From assembly GCA_947500645.1 (NCBI GenBank), contig CANMSD010000004.1, forward strand, positions 62,001 through 126,000: a DNA stretch of 64,000 nt, in the 5' to 3' direction. This stretch comes from an uncultured Erythrobacter sp. GTDB taxonomy: Bacteria; Pseudomonadota; Alphaproteobacteria; Sphingomonadales; Sphingomonadaceae. The notes beneath the pieces were generated by a model, which saw only the letters and a program-made list of their open reading frames with translations, was not told the origin of the DNA and made no database searches. Below, in pieces: positions 45,196 to 55,600 of the stretch (position 1 is its first letter; each line of letters begins with the position of its first letter). The position numbers and the translations under genes are program-made.

Positions 45196-48100
45196 ATGAA
45201 CTTTTCATCCAAGACCATCCGGTGCGGTCTGCTGATCGCCACCAGCACTGCGGCGCTTGCTGCCGCCAACCCTGCTTCGGCGGAAACCTGTTTCATCGAC
45301 CGAAATGGAAATGGCCAAATCGATCCAGGTACCGACGATGATGGCGACGCGAATGGGGGGCGTAATCCGCGTATATTGGCTTGCGGGGTTGAGGCAGAAG
45401 CGACGGGCGACCTCAGCACAGCGATAGGACATACCGCACGAGCAACCGGCCGCCGAAACGTGGCTGTTGGATTTGACGCGCAAGCGCTGGATGCCGGTAC
45501 CACCGCGATCGGATCAGAAGCGGTGGCAATGTGGGCCTTGGGTGTAGCTGTTGGTCTGGAAAGTCAGGCGATCAGTCTCGGCGCTACCGCCATTGGCGCA
45601 AACAGCGTTGCCAGCGGTCTGCGCAGCACCGCCCTTGGAATGTTCAGCCGTGCAGAAGGGCTCGACAGTATCGCCGCCGGCAGAGATAGCCGGGCAACAA
45701 TGAATTTAAGCACCGCAATTGGTGCAGCAACCAGGGCGACAGGCATAAGAAGCACCGCAACCGGCAATGGAGCCGCGGCCTTGCAACTGGACAGCACAGC
45801 AACTGGAGCTTCCAGCAGGGCTATTGGTACCCTAGGCACTGCTACCGGCGCATTCAGCGCTGCAACGGGCGCGAACAGTACGGCGAACGGTGTCGTCAGC
45901 GTCGCTTCGGGCGCGAACAGTACAGCCAACGGTGTCTTTAGTACGGCCTCAGGAGCAGGCAGCAGCGCCATCGGAGTTGCCACTCAGGCAACCGGCGAAC
46001 AGTCCATCGCCATTGGGGCTGATGGCGAAGACGGCGATGATCTGGGCGCTGTTGCAACAGCCAATGGCGCCATTGCAATCGGCAATGATGCGCAGGCGAG
46101 CAGCGAACGGGCGGTGGCGCTTGGATTGGGTGCGATTGCGTCGGGTTCCACTGCGCTTGGTGGCGGAGCGCAAGCCACCGGCGCGGGATCGGTGGCGGTT
46201 GGCATCGATGCACAGGCGACGGGGGATCGCTCGATCGCGATTGGCGAGGACGGCGGAGATGCCGATACGCTGGGCGCGGTTGCCTCTGCGGACGACAGCA
46301 CGGCCGTCGGCAATGATGCATTGGCCAACAATGCCCAAGCAAGCGCGTTCGGATCCGGAAGTGCGGCGAGCGGGACCGGCAGCATCGCCATTGGAGCTTC
46401 CAGCCAGGCCAGTGCTGCACGCAGTACCGCCGCCGGATTCAACAGCGTGGCCAGCGGTTTGGGCAGCACCGCCATCGGGGCTTCCAGCGAGGCTAGTGGT
46501 ATCAACAGCACCGCTATCGGACGCAACAGTCAGGCCAGCGGGGTCGGTGGCACCGCTACCGGAACTTTCAGTGAATCTAGTGGTATCAACAGCACTGCTA
46601 CCGGGCAGTCTAGTGTGGCCAGCGGTGAACGTAGCACCGCCATCGGAACTTCCAGCGACGCAACCAGTGCATATAGCACCGCACTCGGTTCTCTCAGTGA
46701 AGCCATTGGTGACCGCAGCACCGCCATCGGTTCAAGAAGTGTGGCCAGCGGTGACCAGTCTATCGCCATCGGTGCAGATGGCGACGATCCCAACAATATT
46801 GGCGCTCTTGCCGCTACCGCCTCCGCCAGGGGCGCGGTCGCAATCGGTAATGAAACGCAGGCAACGGCGATTAATTCGGTGGCGCTGGGCGCTGGATCCA
46901 TTGCTAATCGTGCCAACACTTTATCGGTAGGCTTTGTCGGGGGTGAGCGTCAGATAACTAACGTTGCGGCAGGCACCGAGGACAATGATGCGGTTAACCT
47001 TGCACAGCTCAACGCTTCCATCGGAGTGGCGGGCGAAAGCGGCTGTCGCAACAATCCCGGTCCTGACGGCATCCCCGGCACCGCCGACGATCCTGCCGAT
47101 ACGCTTGAATGCGGTAACGGAGCAGTGGCCTCAGCGGCTGGCAGCACCGCAATCGGTGACAATAGCGAGGCAAGCGGTGAAGGGGCGAGCGCGGTTGGTA
47201 ACAGCGCACAGGCCTCGGGCGATAATGCCAGCGCCTTTGGAACAAGAGCAAGCGCTACCGGTCAAGACAGCACCGCCATTGGTGCGCTCAGTGCCGCCAG
47301 TGGTTTCCGGGCGACTGCCAATGGCTACCTGAGCAACGCCTCTGGTGAAAGCAGCACAGCCACCGGTGCCAGGAGCCGGGCTTCGGCCAATTTCAGCACG
47401 GCAACAGGTAGCTCCAGTGAGGCAAGCGGAGAAGCCAGTACCGCCACCGGTTATGACAGTGAAGCCAGTGCGCCTTTCAGTACAGCAATGGGTTATAGAA
47501 GTACGGCCTCGGCCAGACAGACTGTTGCCGTCGGTGTCGGAAGCAGGGCGGATGCCATCGGCGCGATAGCGATCGGCGGTGATGGCGGAGATATGGATTC
47601 TGATGGTGCGGTTGCATCGGGGGAAAATGCCGTTGCGCTAGGCATTGATGCCCAGGCGACAGCGGACAATGCAGTGGCACTGGGCGCAGGGTCGAACGCC
47701 AACCGTGACAACAGTGTTTCTGTCGGCTTTGTTGGCGGAGAGCGGCAAATCACCAATGTCGCAGCGGGTACTGAAAATACCGATGCGGCCAATGTCGGGC
47801 AGCTCAATCTCGTCGAAAATGCCGCTGCCAATGCGCAGGCAACCGCCGATACCGCACTTGCAAATGCTGCGAGCGCGCAGGGAACGGCAGACACCGCGAG
47901 GACAGAAGCGGCTGCTGCCCAAGCCGCTGCGAACAACGCGCAGGCAACCGCCAATCAGGGCGTGGCCGATGCGGCAGCCGCTCAGGGGACAGCAGATACC
48001 GCCTTGGCCAATGCAGCCACAGCGCAAGGCACTGCCGATATGGCTCGCTCGGAAGCCGCAGCGGCGCAAACCCGGGCGGATGAGGCGTTTGCAAATGCAG

Positions 48101-49176
48101 CCACGGCTCAAACAACCGCAGATACCGCCAGAGCGGAAGCCCGGGCGGCGCAACTTGCGGCAGATCAGGCTGGTGCAGGTGCGGCTGGCGCGCAAGCCAG
48201 AGCCGACGAAGCGTTTGAGAATGCTGTCGAAGCTCAGGCGGATGCTAACACTGCGCGAGCCGAAGCGATGCAGGCCCAGTCTGACGCCAACACGGCGCTC
48301 GCAAGGTCAGAGGCGAACAGCCAGGAGCTGGCATATTTCGACAGCAACAGCACTGGCCCTGGTGCAAATGCTACCGGTCTGGACGCCCTCGCCATCGGAA
48401 CCGGAAGCGAGGCCAGCGGCGATCAATCCGTGGCCATCGGGGCCAGCGCGCAAGCTACAAATGGCCAGGCGGTCTCCATCGGAGCAGGCAATATTGCTTC
48501 GGGCAATGGAGCCGTCGCCATCGGTGATCCAAACTTTGCCACGGGTATAGGCGCAGTTGCGCTGGGCGCGGACAATAGCGCAACCGGTACCGGCGCGGTG
48601 GCTATCGGTAATCTCAACGTCGCCAATGGAAATGGCGCGATCGCACTTGGCAATGAAGCATCAGCGGTTGGTGATGGAGCGGTTGCCATCGGCCCTGGAG
48701 CCATTGCGGACCGCGAGAACCTGATCGCCTTGGGCAGCGACGCGTCGACCGTGAAGGTTGCCGGTATTACCTCGGAGGCCAGTCGGGCGGCGCAGGAAGG
48801 TGCTCTAAGCCTCGTCACCACCGACGCCGCCGGGAACCTTGGATCAACCTCGCTCGATGTCGGCGGACTCGTCAATCTTGGAAGCCGCGTCACGGATCTC
48901 GAAACGCAGACGTCTGCACTCGTGCGGCAGGTAACCCTGGTTGATCGGCAGGCCAATGGCGGGATCGCCGCTGCGATGGCGTTGTCCGGCACAACGATCG
49001 TACCCGATGTTGATTGGTCGCTATCCTTCAACCTGTCGACTTATGAGGGTGAACAAGGCTTCTCCACCGCGATCGTCGGCCGGGTTGCGGAGAAAGTCTA
49101 TGTTTCTGGGGGCATTACTGGATCGACTGTGCGCGGAAGCACAGGCGGCAGAGTCGGCGTCACATTCGGGTTTTGA
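45196..49176 (+). CDS. trimeric autotransporter adhesin (YadA-like), 1326 aa
   Basis: The signal peptide ends near PASAET. Head 1 (about 55-570) and head 2 (about 640-840) consist of 14-16-residue S-x-A-x-G repeats that fold as a left-handed trimeric beta roll. Two neck motifs (VGFVGGERQITNVAAGTE) lie near residues 579 and 845. An Ala-rich coiled-coil stalk (about 871-1045) and a third head (about 1050-1180) follow, then the C-terminal YadA anchor barrel (GGIAAAMALSG to GVTFGF, about 1255-1326). Four acidic loops of the DGxDxD type interrupt the heads and may bind calcium. A Cys pair frames the loop at about 615-640. The start ATG at 45196 follows GAGGGA. It mediates surface adhesion or self-association. 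Confidence 0.93.
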   Translation: MNFSSKTIRCGLLIATSTAALAAANPASAETCFIDRNGNGQIDPGTDDDGDANGGRNPRILACGVEAEATGDLSTAIGHTARATGRRNVAVGFDAQALDAGTTAIGSEAVAMWALGVAVGLESQAISLGATAIGANSVASGLRSTALGMFSRAEGLDSIAAGRDSRATMNLSTAIGAATRATGIRSTATGNGAAALQLDSTATGASSRAIGTLGTATGAFSAATGANSTANGVVSVASGANSTANGVFSTASGAGSSAIGVATQATGEQSIAIGADGEDGDDLGAVATANGAIAIGNDAQASSERAVALGLGAIASGSTALGGGAQATGAGSVAVGIDAQATGDRSIAIGEDGGDADTLGAVASADDSTAVGNDALANNAQASAFGSGSAASGTGSIAIGASSQASAARSTAAGFNSVASGLGSTAIGASSEASGINSTAIGRNSQASGVGGTATGTFSESSGINSTATGQSSVASGERSTAIGTSSDATSAYSTALGSLSEAIGDRSTAIGSRSVASGDQSIAIGADGDDPNNIGALAATASARGAVAIGNETQATAINSVALGAGSIANRANTLSVGFVGGERQITNVAAGTEDNDAVNLAQLNASIGVAGESGCRNNPGPDGIPGTADDPADTLECGNGAVASAAGSTAIGDNSEASGEGASAVGNSAQASGDNASAFGTRASATGQDSTAIGALSAASGFRATANGYLSNASGESSTATGARSRASANFSTATGSSSEASGEASTATGYDSEASAPFSTAMGYRSTASARQTVAVGVGSRADAIGAIAIGGDGGDMDSDGAVASGENAVALGIDAQATADNAVALGAGSNANRDNSVSVGFVGGERQITNVAAGTENTDAANVGQLNLVENAAANAQATADTALANAASAQGTADTARTEAAAAQAAANNAQATANQGVADAAAAQGTADTALANAATAQGTADMARSEAAAAQTRADEAFANAATAQTTADTARAEARAAQLAADQAGAGAAGAQARADEAFENAVEAQADANTARAEAMQAQSDANTALARSEANSQELAYFDSNSTGPGANATGLDALAIGTGSEASGDQSVAIGASAQATNGQAVSIGAGNIASGNGAVAIGDPNFATGIGAVALGADNSATGTGAVAIGNLNVANGNGAIALGNEASAVGDGAVAIGPGAIADRENLIALGSDASTVKVAGITSEASRAAQEGALSLVTTDAAGNLGSTSLDVGGLVNLGSRVTDLETQTSALVRQVTLVDRQANGGIAAAMALSGTTIVPDVDWSLSFNLSTYEGEQGFSTAIVGRVAEKVYVSGGITGSTVRGSTGGRVGVTFGF

Positions 49177-49408
49177 TCGGCCTTACCGACCCCCTCGGGC
49201 CGATCTGGGCGGCGACGGTGAATACGCCGCGCCGCCCACACAGCAATAAACAGAACCAACCACCACGTCCACTTGCACCTCCAGTCTCGGTCGCTGGGCG
49301 CTGACTGAAAGTGGGCCGGAAGCAGACCGGCTGCTTTCGGATTACTCGATAGCTAAAGCGGAAGTTCGGCATTCGATCTCAGAAGAGCATATTGCTGCCG
49401 CCCGTCGC

Positions 49409-50308
49409 TTAGCCGTTTTCGGACGCTAGGGCATTCCAGACTCTTTGTACGGTCGGACGCTTGTTGTGTCGTGAACTGAAGATGACAACATCGAGGTCTG
49501 AGCCGTAGTCCTCCGAAATCACCTCGAGCGGAACGTCACCGCTCATGTGCTTCGCAATGGATTCGGGTAGCCATGCCACACCCAAGCCCTCACGTGCAGC
49601 CGTGGCCAGGCTCTCCGCCAACGTGGCGCGGTAGACCGTCCGCAGTCTCCGTTCGAATGGCGCGTTGTTGAGCACATTTCGGAGTACGCGCGACATGATC
49701 GACGTTGGGCCATACTCGAGAAGTGGGATCGGATCTTCGCGACCTGGGTCAAGGATACCAGAAAACTTCTCGGCGTTTCCGTATGGCAGCACACGGTCCT
49801 TGGAAATTACAAATCGCGGATAGTCATCGACGTCGACATCGAACGGAATGGCGGCGTGATTGTAGCAGATGAAAAAATCGCATGTGCCGTTTCGTAGCGC
49901 GTAAAGGTATTCCTCGATCGTCCGTGTTTCTGGGACAATCGCGGCTTCGAACGAGGGAATTTTTCGATGCAGATCGGCCACCAATCGCGGGAGAAAGTTC
50001 AAAGCGAGCGTGTGCAGGCACGCTATTGTGATGCCCCGCTCGCTTATCCTTGCATAGTTCGCTGCCGCCGCCTGCGCTTCTCCAGCCTGTTTGATAATGG
50101 CGCTGGCGCTGCTCATGAACTCGGCTCCAGCGGCAGTTAGCCGGATTGGATGTTCAGTGCGATCGACCAGTTCGGCACCAGCCCACTGTTCCAGCGCCTT
50201 TATGCGTCGACTGAGCGCTGATTGTGTCACAAACCGTGCCTCCGCGGCCCTGGCGAAATGACCAAGTCGAGCGACTGCGGCCAAGTCCTCCAGCCATTTA
50301 AGCTCCAA
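49409..50308 (-). CDS. LysR-family transcriptional regulator, 299 aa
   Basis: The N-terminal winged helix (residues 1-60: WLEDLAAVARLGHFARAAEARFVTQSALSRRIKALEQWAGAELVDR) and the LysR substrate-binding domain (about 90-295) are complete and of normal length. The start is TTG at 50308, as no upstream ATG exists in frame. It is divergent from the DUF819 gene, and a T-N11-A palindrome lies 32 bp upstream. It likely controls the DUF819, S51 peptidase and TBDR genes in response to an amino acid or dipeptide; the effector is not known. Confidence 0.93.
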   Translation of the reverse strand: MELKWLEDLAAVARLGHFARAAEARFVTQSALSRRIKALEQWAGAELVDRTEHPIRLTAAGAEFMSSASAIIKQAGEAQAAAANYARISERGITIACLHTLALNFLPRLVADLHRKIPSFEAAIVPETRTIEEYLYALRNGTCDFFICYNHAAIPFDVDVDDYPRFVISKDRVLPYGNAEKFSGILDPGREDPIPLLEYGPTSIMSRVLRNVLNNAPFERRLRTVYRATLAESLATAAREGLGVAWLPESIAKHMSGDVPLEVISEDYGSDLDVVIFSSRHNKRPTVQRVWNALASENG

Positions 50309-50329
50309 AGCCTTTACCTTTCAATATCT

Positions 50330-50357
50330 TGCGATTTTCGCATTGAAGCTACCGAAA
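50330..50357. promoter_or_regulatory. LysR-type operator with T-N11-A box
   Basis: The perfect palindrome TGCGA-TTT-TCGCA (50340-50352) is a T-N11-A box, and wider arms TTCAAT and ATTGAA complete a 28-bp dyad. It lies 32 bp from the LysR start and about 155 bp from the DUF819 start, the usual place for the recognition site of an autoregulated LysR protein. Confidence 0.6.
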
Positions 50358-50512
50358 TCGGAACTTGAAGTCGACCGTGAATTCCTTCCTCCTTTGTGCG
50401 GACAGAACGAACTCGCGAGAGGCAGATCGAAGGCAGTTTACTGACGTGCATCACCGGGGCGATCAGACGCTATGCTGCAGCTGCCGACGAGACAGGGGAA
50501 TAGTGCACACCT

Positions 50513-51736
50513 ATGATCACAAATGACAGCGTCATTCTAGGCCTGCTTGCTGCCGTGCTCCTTTTTGTCGGAGTGACCCGACAATTCGGGGGCGGCTGGC
50601 AGAAGTTCTATACCTTCGTGCCAGTGATCTTGGTCTGCTATCTCGTCCCGTCTTTGATGCGGACTTTCGGCCTGATCGACACGTCGGAGTCGAATCTCTG
50701 GCCAATTGCAAAAGACTACTTCCTGCCTGCAGCACTGGTGTTGCTCACCTTGTCGATCGACATGAAGGCGATCTTGGGATTGGGTCCGAAGGCGCTGATC
50801 ATGTTCTTCACGGCGACAGTAGGGATCGTGATCGGCGGGCCGATTGCACTTTGGATCGTGGCGCAATTCGACCCGAGTATTCTGGGCGACGGGGAAAACG
50901 CCGCGTGGCGCGGACTCGCTACCTTGGCAGGCAGCTGGATAGGCGGCGGTGCGAACCAGACCGCCATGTTGGAAATCTATGGCTACAACCCGGAACGCTA
51001 TGCCGCGCTTGTTGCAGTCGATATCATCGTCGCCAATATCTGGATGATCTTTCTGCTCTATGGTGCCGGAGCACCTGAAAAGATCGACCGTTGGTTGAAA
51101 GCGGACACTTCCGCGATCGAACGGCTACGTGACAAGATGGCCGATTACAGCGCATCGGTTGAGCGTAATACGACAGCCAACGATTGGCTTGTGCTCGGAG
51201 GATTTGCTCTCGCGGCAGTTGGCCTGTCGCATCTGGGCGGACAGGCAATTGCTGCATTGTTTGAGCGGGCGTTCGAGAGCAGCGACGGCGTGCTGGCCAG
51301 CAAATTCTTCTGGGTAGTGGTGATCTCCACCACGATCGGCCTGGGAGCGAGTTTCACCAAGGCGCGCGATCTGGAGGGGGTCGGCGCATCCAAGCTCGGT
51401 ACCGTGTTCATTTTTCTGTTGGTGACGGTGATCGGGACCAAGATGGACATTCTGCAATTGGGTGATGCTCCATCATTCTTCGCCATCGGCGTGATCTGGA
51501 TGCTGATCCACACGCTGTTGCTGCTGATCGTAGGCAAGATCATACGTGCGCCGTTTTTCTTTATCGCAGTTGGAAGCAAGGCGAATGTCGGCGGTGCAGC
51601 ATCAGCCCCCGTGGTGGCGGGAGCGTTCCATCCTGCGCTGGCACCAGTGGGTGTGCTGCTCGCTGTGCTGGGCTACGCGCTTGGAACTTACGCCGCGATC
51701 CTGACGGCTGAGCTGATGAGCTTGGTTGGCGGATAG
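50513..51736 (+). CDS. DUF819-family membrane protein, 407 aa
   Basis: About 10-12 membrane helices with the DUF819 (YjcL-like) signatures WRGLATLAGSWIGGGANQTAM and VGSKANVGGAASAPVVAGAFHP. Such Gly/Ala-rich re-entrant pairs occur in inverted-repeat secondary transporters. No substrate is established for this family that I can rely on. The start ATG at 50513 is the only in-frame choice near AGGGG. It is followed after 11 bp by an S51 peptidase and then by a TonB receptor, so peptide or amino-acid transport in the inner membrane is a reasonable inference. Confidence 0.88.
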   Translation: MITNDSVILGLLAAVLLFVGVTRQFGGGWQKFYTFVPVILVCYLVPSLMRTFGLIDTSESNLWPIAKDYFLPAALVLLTLSIDMKAILGLGPKALIMFFTATVGIVIGGPIALWIVAQFDPSILGDGENAAWRGLATLAGSWIGGGANQTAMLEIYGYNPERYAALVAVDIIVANIWMIFLLYGAGAPEKIDRWLKADTSAIERLRDKMADYSASVERNTTANDWLVLGGFALAAVGLSHLGGQAIAALFERAFESSDGVLASKFFWVVVISTTIGLGASFTKARDLEGVGASKLGTVFIFLLVTVIGTKMDILQLGDAPSFFAIGVIWMLIHTLLLLIVGKIIRAPFFFIAVGSKANVGGAASAPVVAGAFHPALAPVGVLLAVLGYALGTYAAILTAELMSLVGG

Positions 51737-51747
51737 GCTGAAGACCG

Positions 51748-52479
51748 ATGACGAGCAGAACCAAACAGATCCTGGCGATGAGCAACTCGTCCGCGTTTTT
51801 CGTAGAAGCGCCGGAAACGCCGCTTCTTGCTCAATATGTGATCGGCCTGACCGGCAAGGAAACGCCGGTCATCGTCCATGTAGGGGCGGCGAATGGCGAC
51901 TCGTCGGAGAAGGCGAGCAAGTTCTTCTCACTTGCACATCGGGCTGGGTTCGAGCCTAGGCATCTCAACCTTTTCGCGCTCGAGGACGGTGATCCGAACA
52001 CTTTTTTCGCCGGCGCCGACGCGATTTACATCGATGGCGGTTCTACCCGGAATCTAAGGGCACTGCTCAACGAATGGTCCGCCGACGAGGCTTTGAGGCG
52101 TGCCTATGAAGATGGCCTCGTGATATCGGGAGCGAGTGCAGGCGCTAACATACTGTTTGAATGGGGCATGACGGATTCGATCAAGACCCAGATCGAAGCG
52201 ACTGCCGGCCTGGGATTGCTGCGCGGATCTGCATCGGTCCACGCAAATGTGCGCTCGGATCGCAATGAAGCGCTGGACCGGCACCTGGCAGGCGCGAACG
52301 CCGCTTATCCCGCTTACATGCTCGATGATTTTACGGCTTTGCACTTCAACGAAAACAACCTGCAATGCGCAATCTCAACCCTGCCTGAAGCAAAAGTGCA
52401 CAGCGATAATGGCAATGGTGAGCGGGTTGCTCAGCCGATGACCTTATTGGCAGATGAGGATGCAATCGATACAATCTGA
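51748..52479 (+). CDS. peptidase S51-like protein (peptidase E / cyanophycinase fold), 243 aa
   Basis: The S51 pattern is present: DAIYIDGGSTRNL, then the nucleophile elbow VISGASAGANILFEWG with Ser130, and a later His/Asp-rich strand (DDFTALHFNEN). Peptidase E cleaves Asp-X dipeptides; cyanophycinase cleaves beta-Asp-Arg polymers. There is no signal peptide, so it acts in the cytoplasm after uptake. It is coupled to the DUF819 gene (11-bp gap). Activity on an alpha- or beta-aspartyl dipeptide is likely but not proven. Confidence 0.85.
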   Translation: MTSRTKQILAMSNSSAFFVEAPETPLLAQYVIGLTGKETPVIVHVGAANGDSSEKASKFFSLAHRAGFEPRHLNLFALEDGDPNTFFAGADAIYIDGGSTRNLRALLNEWSADEALRRAYEDGLVISGASAGANILFEWGMTDSIKTQIEATAGLGLLRGSASVHANVRSDRNEALDRHLAGANAAYPAYMLDDFTALHFNENNLQCAISTLPEAKVHSDNGNGERVAQPMTLLADEDAIDTI

Positions 52480-52693
52480 CAAATATGCCGCAGTAATCGC
52501 ATTTTTAAGCGACCTTGAACCCAGGCTTGTGAAAAATTCTTTCAATTTGAACATCTTGCATTTTGCACATCAACTAGCGCCTTTTCGGAATTAGATGCGC
52601 CCTGCTGTTTTAGTCAGTCTCAATTCTTGGCTGATCCAAGGGTGGGTGTTCAGTCGGGGCTGGCGAACGAATGTCAGACAGGGAGGTTTTGAA

Positions 52694-55600
52694 ATGAAAC
52701 GATCATATACCGCAGCGGTAAGCACTTCAGCTCTCGCGCTTGCATTGTGCATTGGAGGCCAGGCTTCAGCGCAAGAGGCCCAAGTGACCGACGACCAGCC
52801 AACCTTGGCAACCGACACTACGCAAAACACAATCGTGGTCACGGGCAGTCGTATCCAGCGCACGATCGAAGAAAGCGCTGTGCCAATCCAGATTCTGGGC
52901 GCTGAGGATATCGAGGAGTCCGGCACTACCGATCTTGCCGAGGCGGTGCTGCAATTGCCTGGCGTATCGGAATCGATCTCGCCACAGAATTCCAATAACC
53001 TCATACAGACAAGCGGACTTTCAACCATCAGTTTGCGGCGTCTCGGGGATGATCGAACCCTGGTGCTTATCAATGGTAAAAGGGCCGTTTCCAACTCTGG
53101 CAATTCTGACCGGGTCAGTCTGTCAACGCTTCCGGCAGGGTTCGTTGAGCGCGCCGAGGTGCTCACCGGTGGGATGTCGGCAGTTTACGGGTCTGATGCT
53201 ATCGCGGGGGTGGCAAACTTTATCCTTGAAGACGACTTCACCGGTATCGAGATTGATGGCCGCTTTTCAACACCTGACGCAAGCGGCGGAGAAGAGTTTC
53301 GGATCAATGCGCTTGGCGGCACTGAATTTGCTGGCGGACGAGGCTATGCGTTGCTCGGGATCGAGTACCGCAACGAGAACGCGGTTTTTGCGGATGAGAC
53401 CCGGCCTCTGACCATCGCTGCGCTTGAATTCGACGATCCGATCCCCTCCACCGGCAGCGATGGGTGGACGGACGAGATCAATTTCCCCGGCTGCTTCGGG
53501 ATTGACACCGATCGTCACTGTCTGCTGCCAAGCTTCAGCAGCTCAACGCCCGGTGGCGTGTTTGAAGGTGACGCGTGGTTCGTAAATGGACAGTGGTTCA
53601 ACGATGAATCGCTGCGTCCGACAACCGGTCCTGGAGCTCGGCCAGATGGATCCGATTTCTACACCGATTTCGATGGGTTCAATTTTCGCCCGGGCCGTTC
53701 GGTTTTGTCGGAGCGCGAAGTTCTAAACATCGCGCTTACGACGTCTTTCGAGATATCCGATGCCGCGACATTCTCCTTCACCGGTGCCTATTCCGATGTC
53801 GACACCGCCACCTTTACCGGTTTTGAAACCTTGAATAATGGCGATACGCTCGGTGATGGCACCAATATCGGCAATATCGCCTCGGATCATCCGTTCATCC
53901 CCCCTGAGGTCGAGGAAACCCGTAGTGGGTCCGTGAGCTTCAATCGGCGCTTGGTCGAGTTGGGCGAACAGGCCCGGATCAACGACCGTCGTACCTTGCG
54001 CCTTATTGCCGATGTGACAGGCGATCTCAGCGACAGTTTGAGATATGAAGTCTTCGGCACTTATGGCCGGTTCAAGCAGGAACAGACCAACCCCAACGAG
54101 TACAATTTCCTCAAGGCCCGCTTCGCACTCGATATCGAGTCCGACGGAAACGGTGGCTTTCAATGCGTCGATGCCGATGCTCGAGCCGATGGCTGTGTTC
54201 CTCTCGACATCTTTGGCGAAGGTACCATCTCGCAAGCCGCCGCCGACTACATCCGCTACAATGGATTTGGCGAACAGGTACGGGAGCAATATACTGCGGG
54301 TGGGTTCGTTTCGGGTACGCTGTTCGAAATGCCTGCTGGCGATCTGAAATTCGCGGCAGGGGTGGAATGGCGCCGCGAAAGTCAGGATACCGACGGGGAC
54401 CCGGATGGCGACCTGTTCGCAGGCGCAAATGGCGTTCGCGATCTTGATGACGGGGCGACCCGCGACACGCCGGGGTTTGCGCCGGATAGTGATTTCGATG
54501 TCACCTCCCTCGCGACTTTCCCAAGCGTATCGGCGAGCTACGAAGTGGTCGAAGCATATGCGGAGGTCGATATCCCGGTCTTTGATGGCTTCAACATACA
54601 ACTTGCCGGTCGTATCGGTGACTACAACACGGTCGGAACGATCTTCAGTTACAATGCCGGCGCGGTCTGGAAGGTAAGCGACGATATCGGGTTCAGGGCG
54701 CAATATTCGCGGTCGCAACGCGCACCGAACCTGACCGAGATATTCTCGCCACCACGACCGGATGCCGATGGGTTGTCCGATCCGTGCGAGGGATTGCTGC
54801 CCGACGGAACGGGAATCACCGATATCGTCGGCGACGGAGCGGACAACGCCGATCTGGCGGTGGTCGCTGCCAACTGCCTGACCGAACCCGGCATACAGGC
54901 GTTCTTCGCCGATCCGGACAATGCAGGCGAACCATTCACCGACGATCAGACCGCTACGCAGGGACCCAATGCGGGTAATCCGAATGTGCAGGAAGAAACG
55001 GCTGATACGATCACGGCGGGCTTTGCGTTCACGCCTAGTTTCATTCCCGGCCTGACGATCGTGGCCGATTATTATCGCATCAAGATCAAGGATGCGATCA
55101 CGGCTATATCGACACAGAACACGGTATCGCTCTGCTACTCTGCAACTGATTTCCCGAACAACAAGTTCTGCGATGTGATTACCCGCGACGGCGTTGGCGC
55201 CATTACTGAGGTCATCAACTTCCAGGAAAATCTCGATACCGAAGTGGTATCCGGTTTCGATGCTCAGATACTCTATCGTTTTGAGCCTGAGTTCATTCCT
55301 GGGCGGTTCGATCTCGACTTCCGCTATGCTCATTATTTCGAGCAGGAGGTCTCTTTTGAAGGGATCGGCGGAGCCATCATCACGTCGTCACCTCTCGGCG
55401 AGATCGGTGAAAGCGAGGACGAGTTCCGCCTTCGTCTGGGCTATAGCAATGGCGGTTTCCGCTTGAGTTACACGGTTACCTATCTCGGCGGTGGCGTCGA
55501 CGACATAGCGCAGAACAGCGACCCACTCGACGAACGTTTCTTCGAAGTCGGAGATCAGGATTTCCATCGCATCTACATGCGCTACGAATTCGGCGACGAC

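Noticed and set aside
45600..48700. Tandem short repeats resembling a CRISPR array or satellite
   Set aside because: The repeats keep a single reading frame and encode the S-x-A-x-G turns of the adhesin heads; unit length varies and there are no constant repeats with unique spacers.
49175..49205. GATCGGCC/GGCCGATC hairpin after the adhesin gene as a terminator
   Set aside because: The 15-base loop and lack of any T run on either strand make an intrinsic terminator unlikely.
53723..55333. 536-codon open frame on the minus strand
   Set aside because: Antisense to the 1021-aa TBDR; its Arg/Ile-rich composition has no domain, and it is a result of codon bias.
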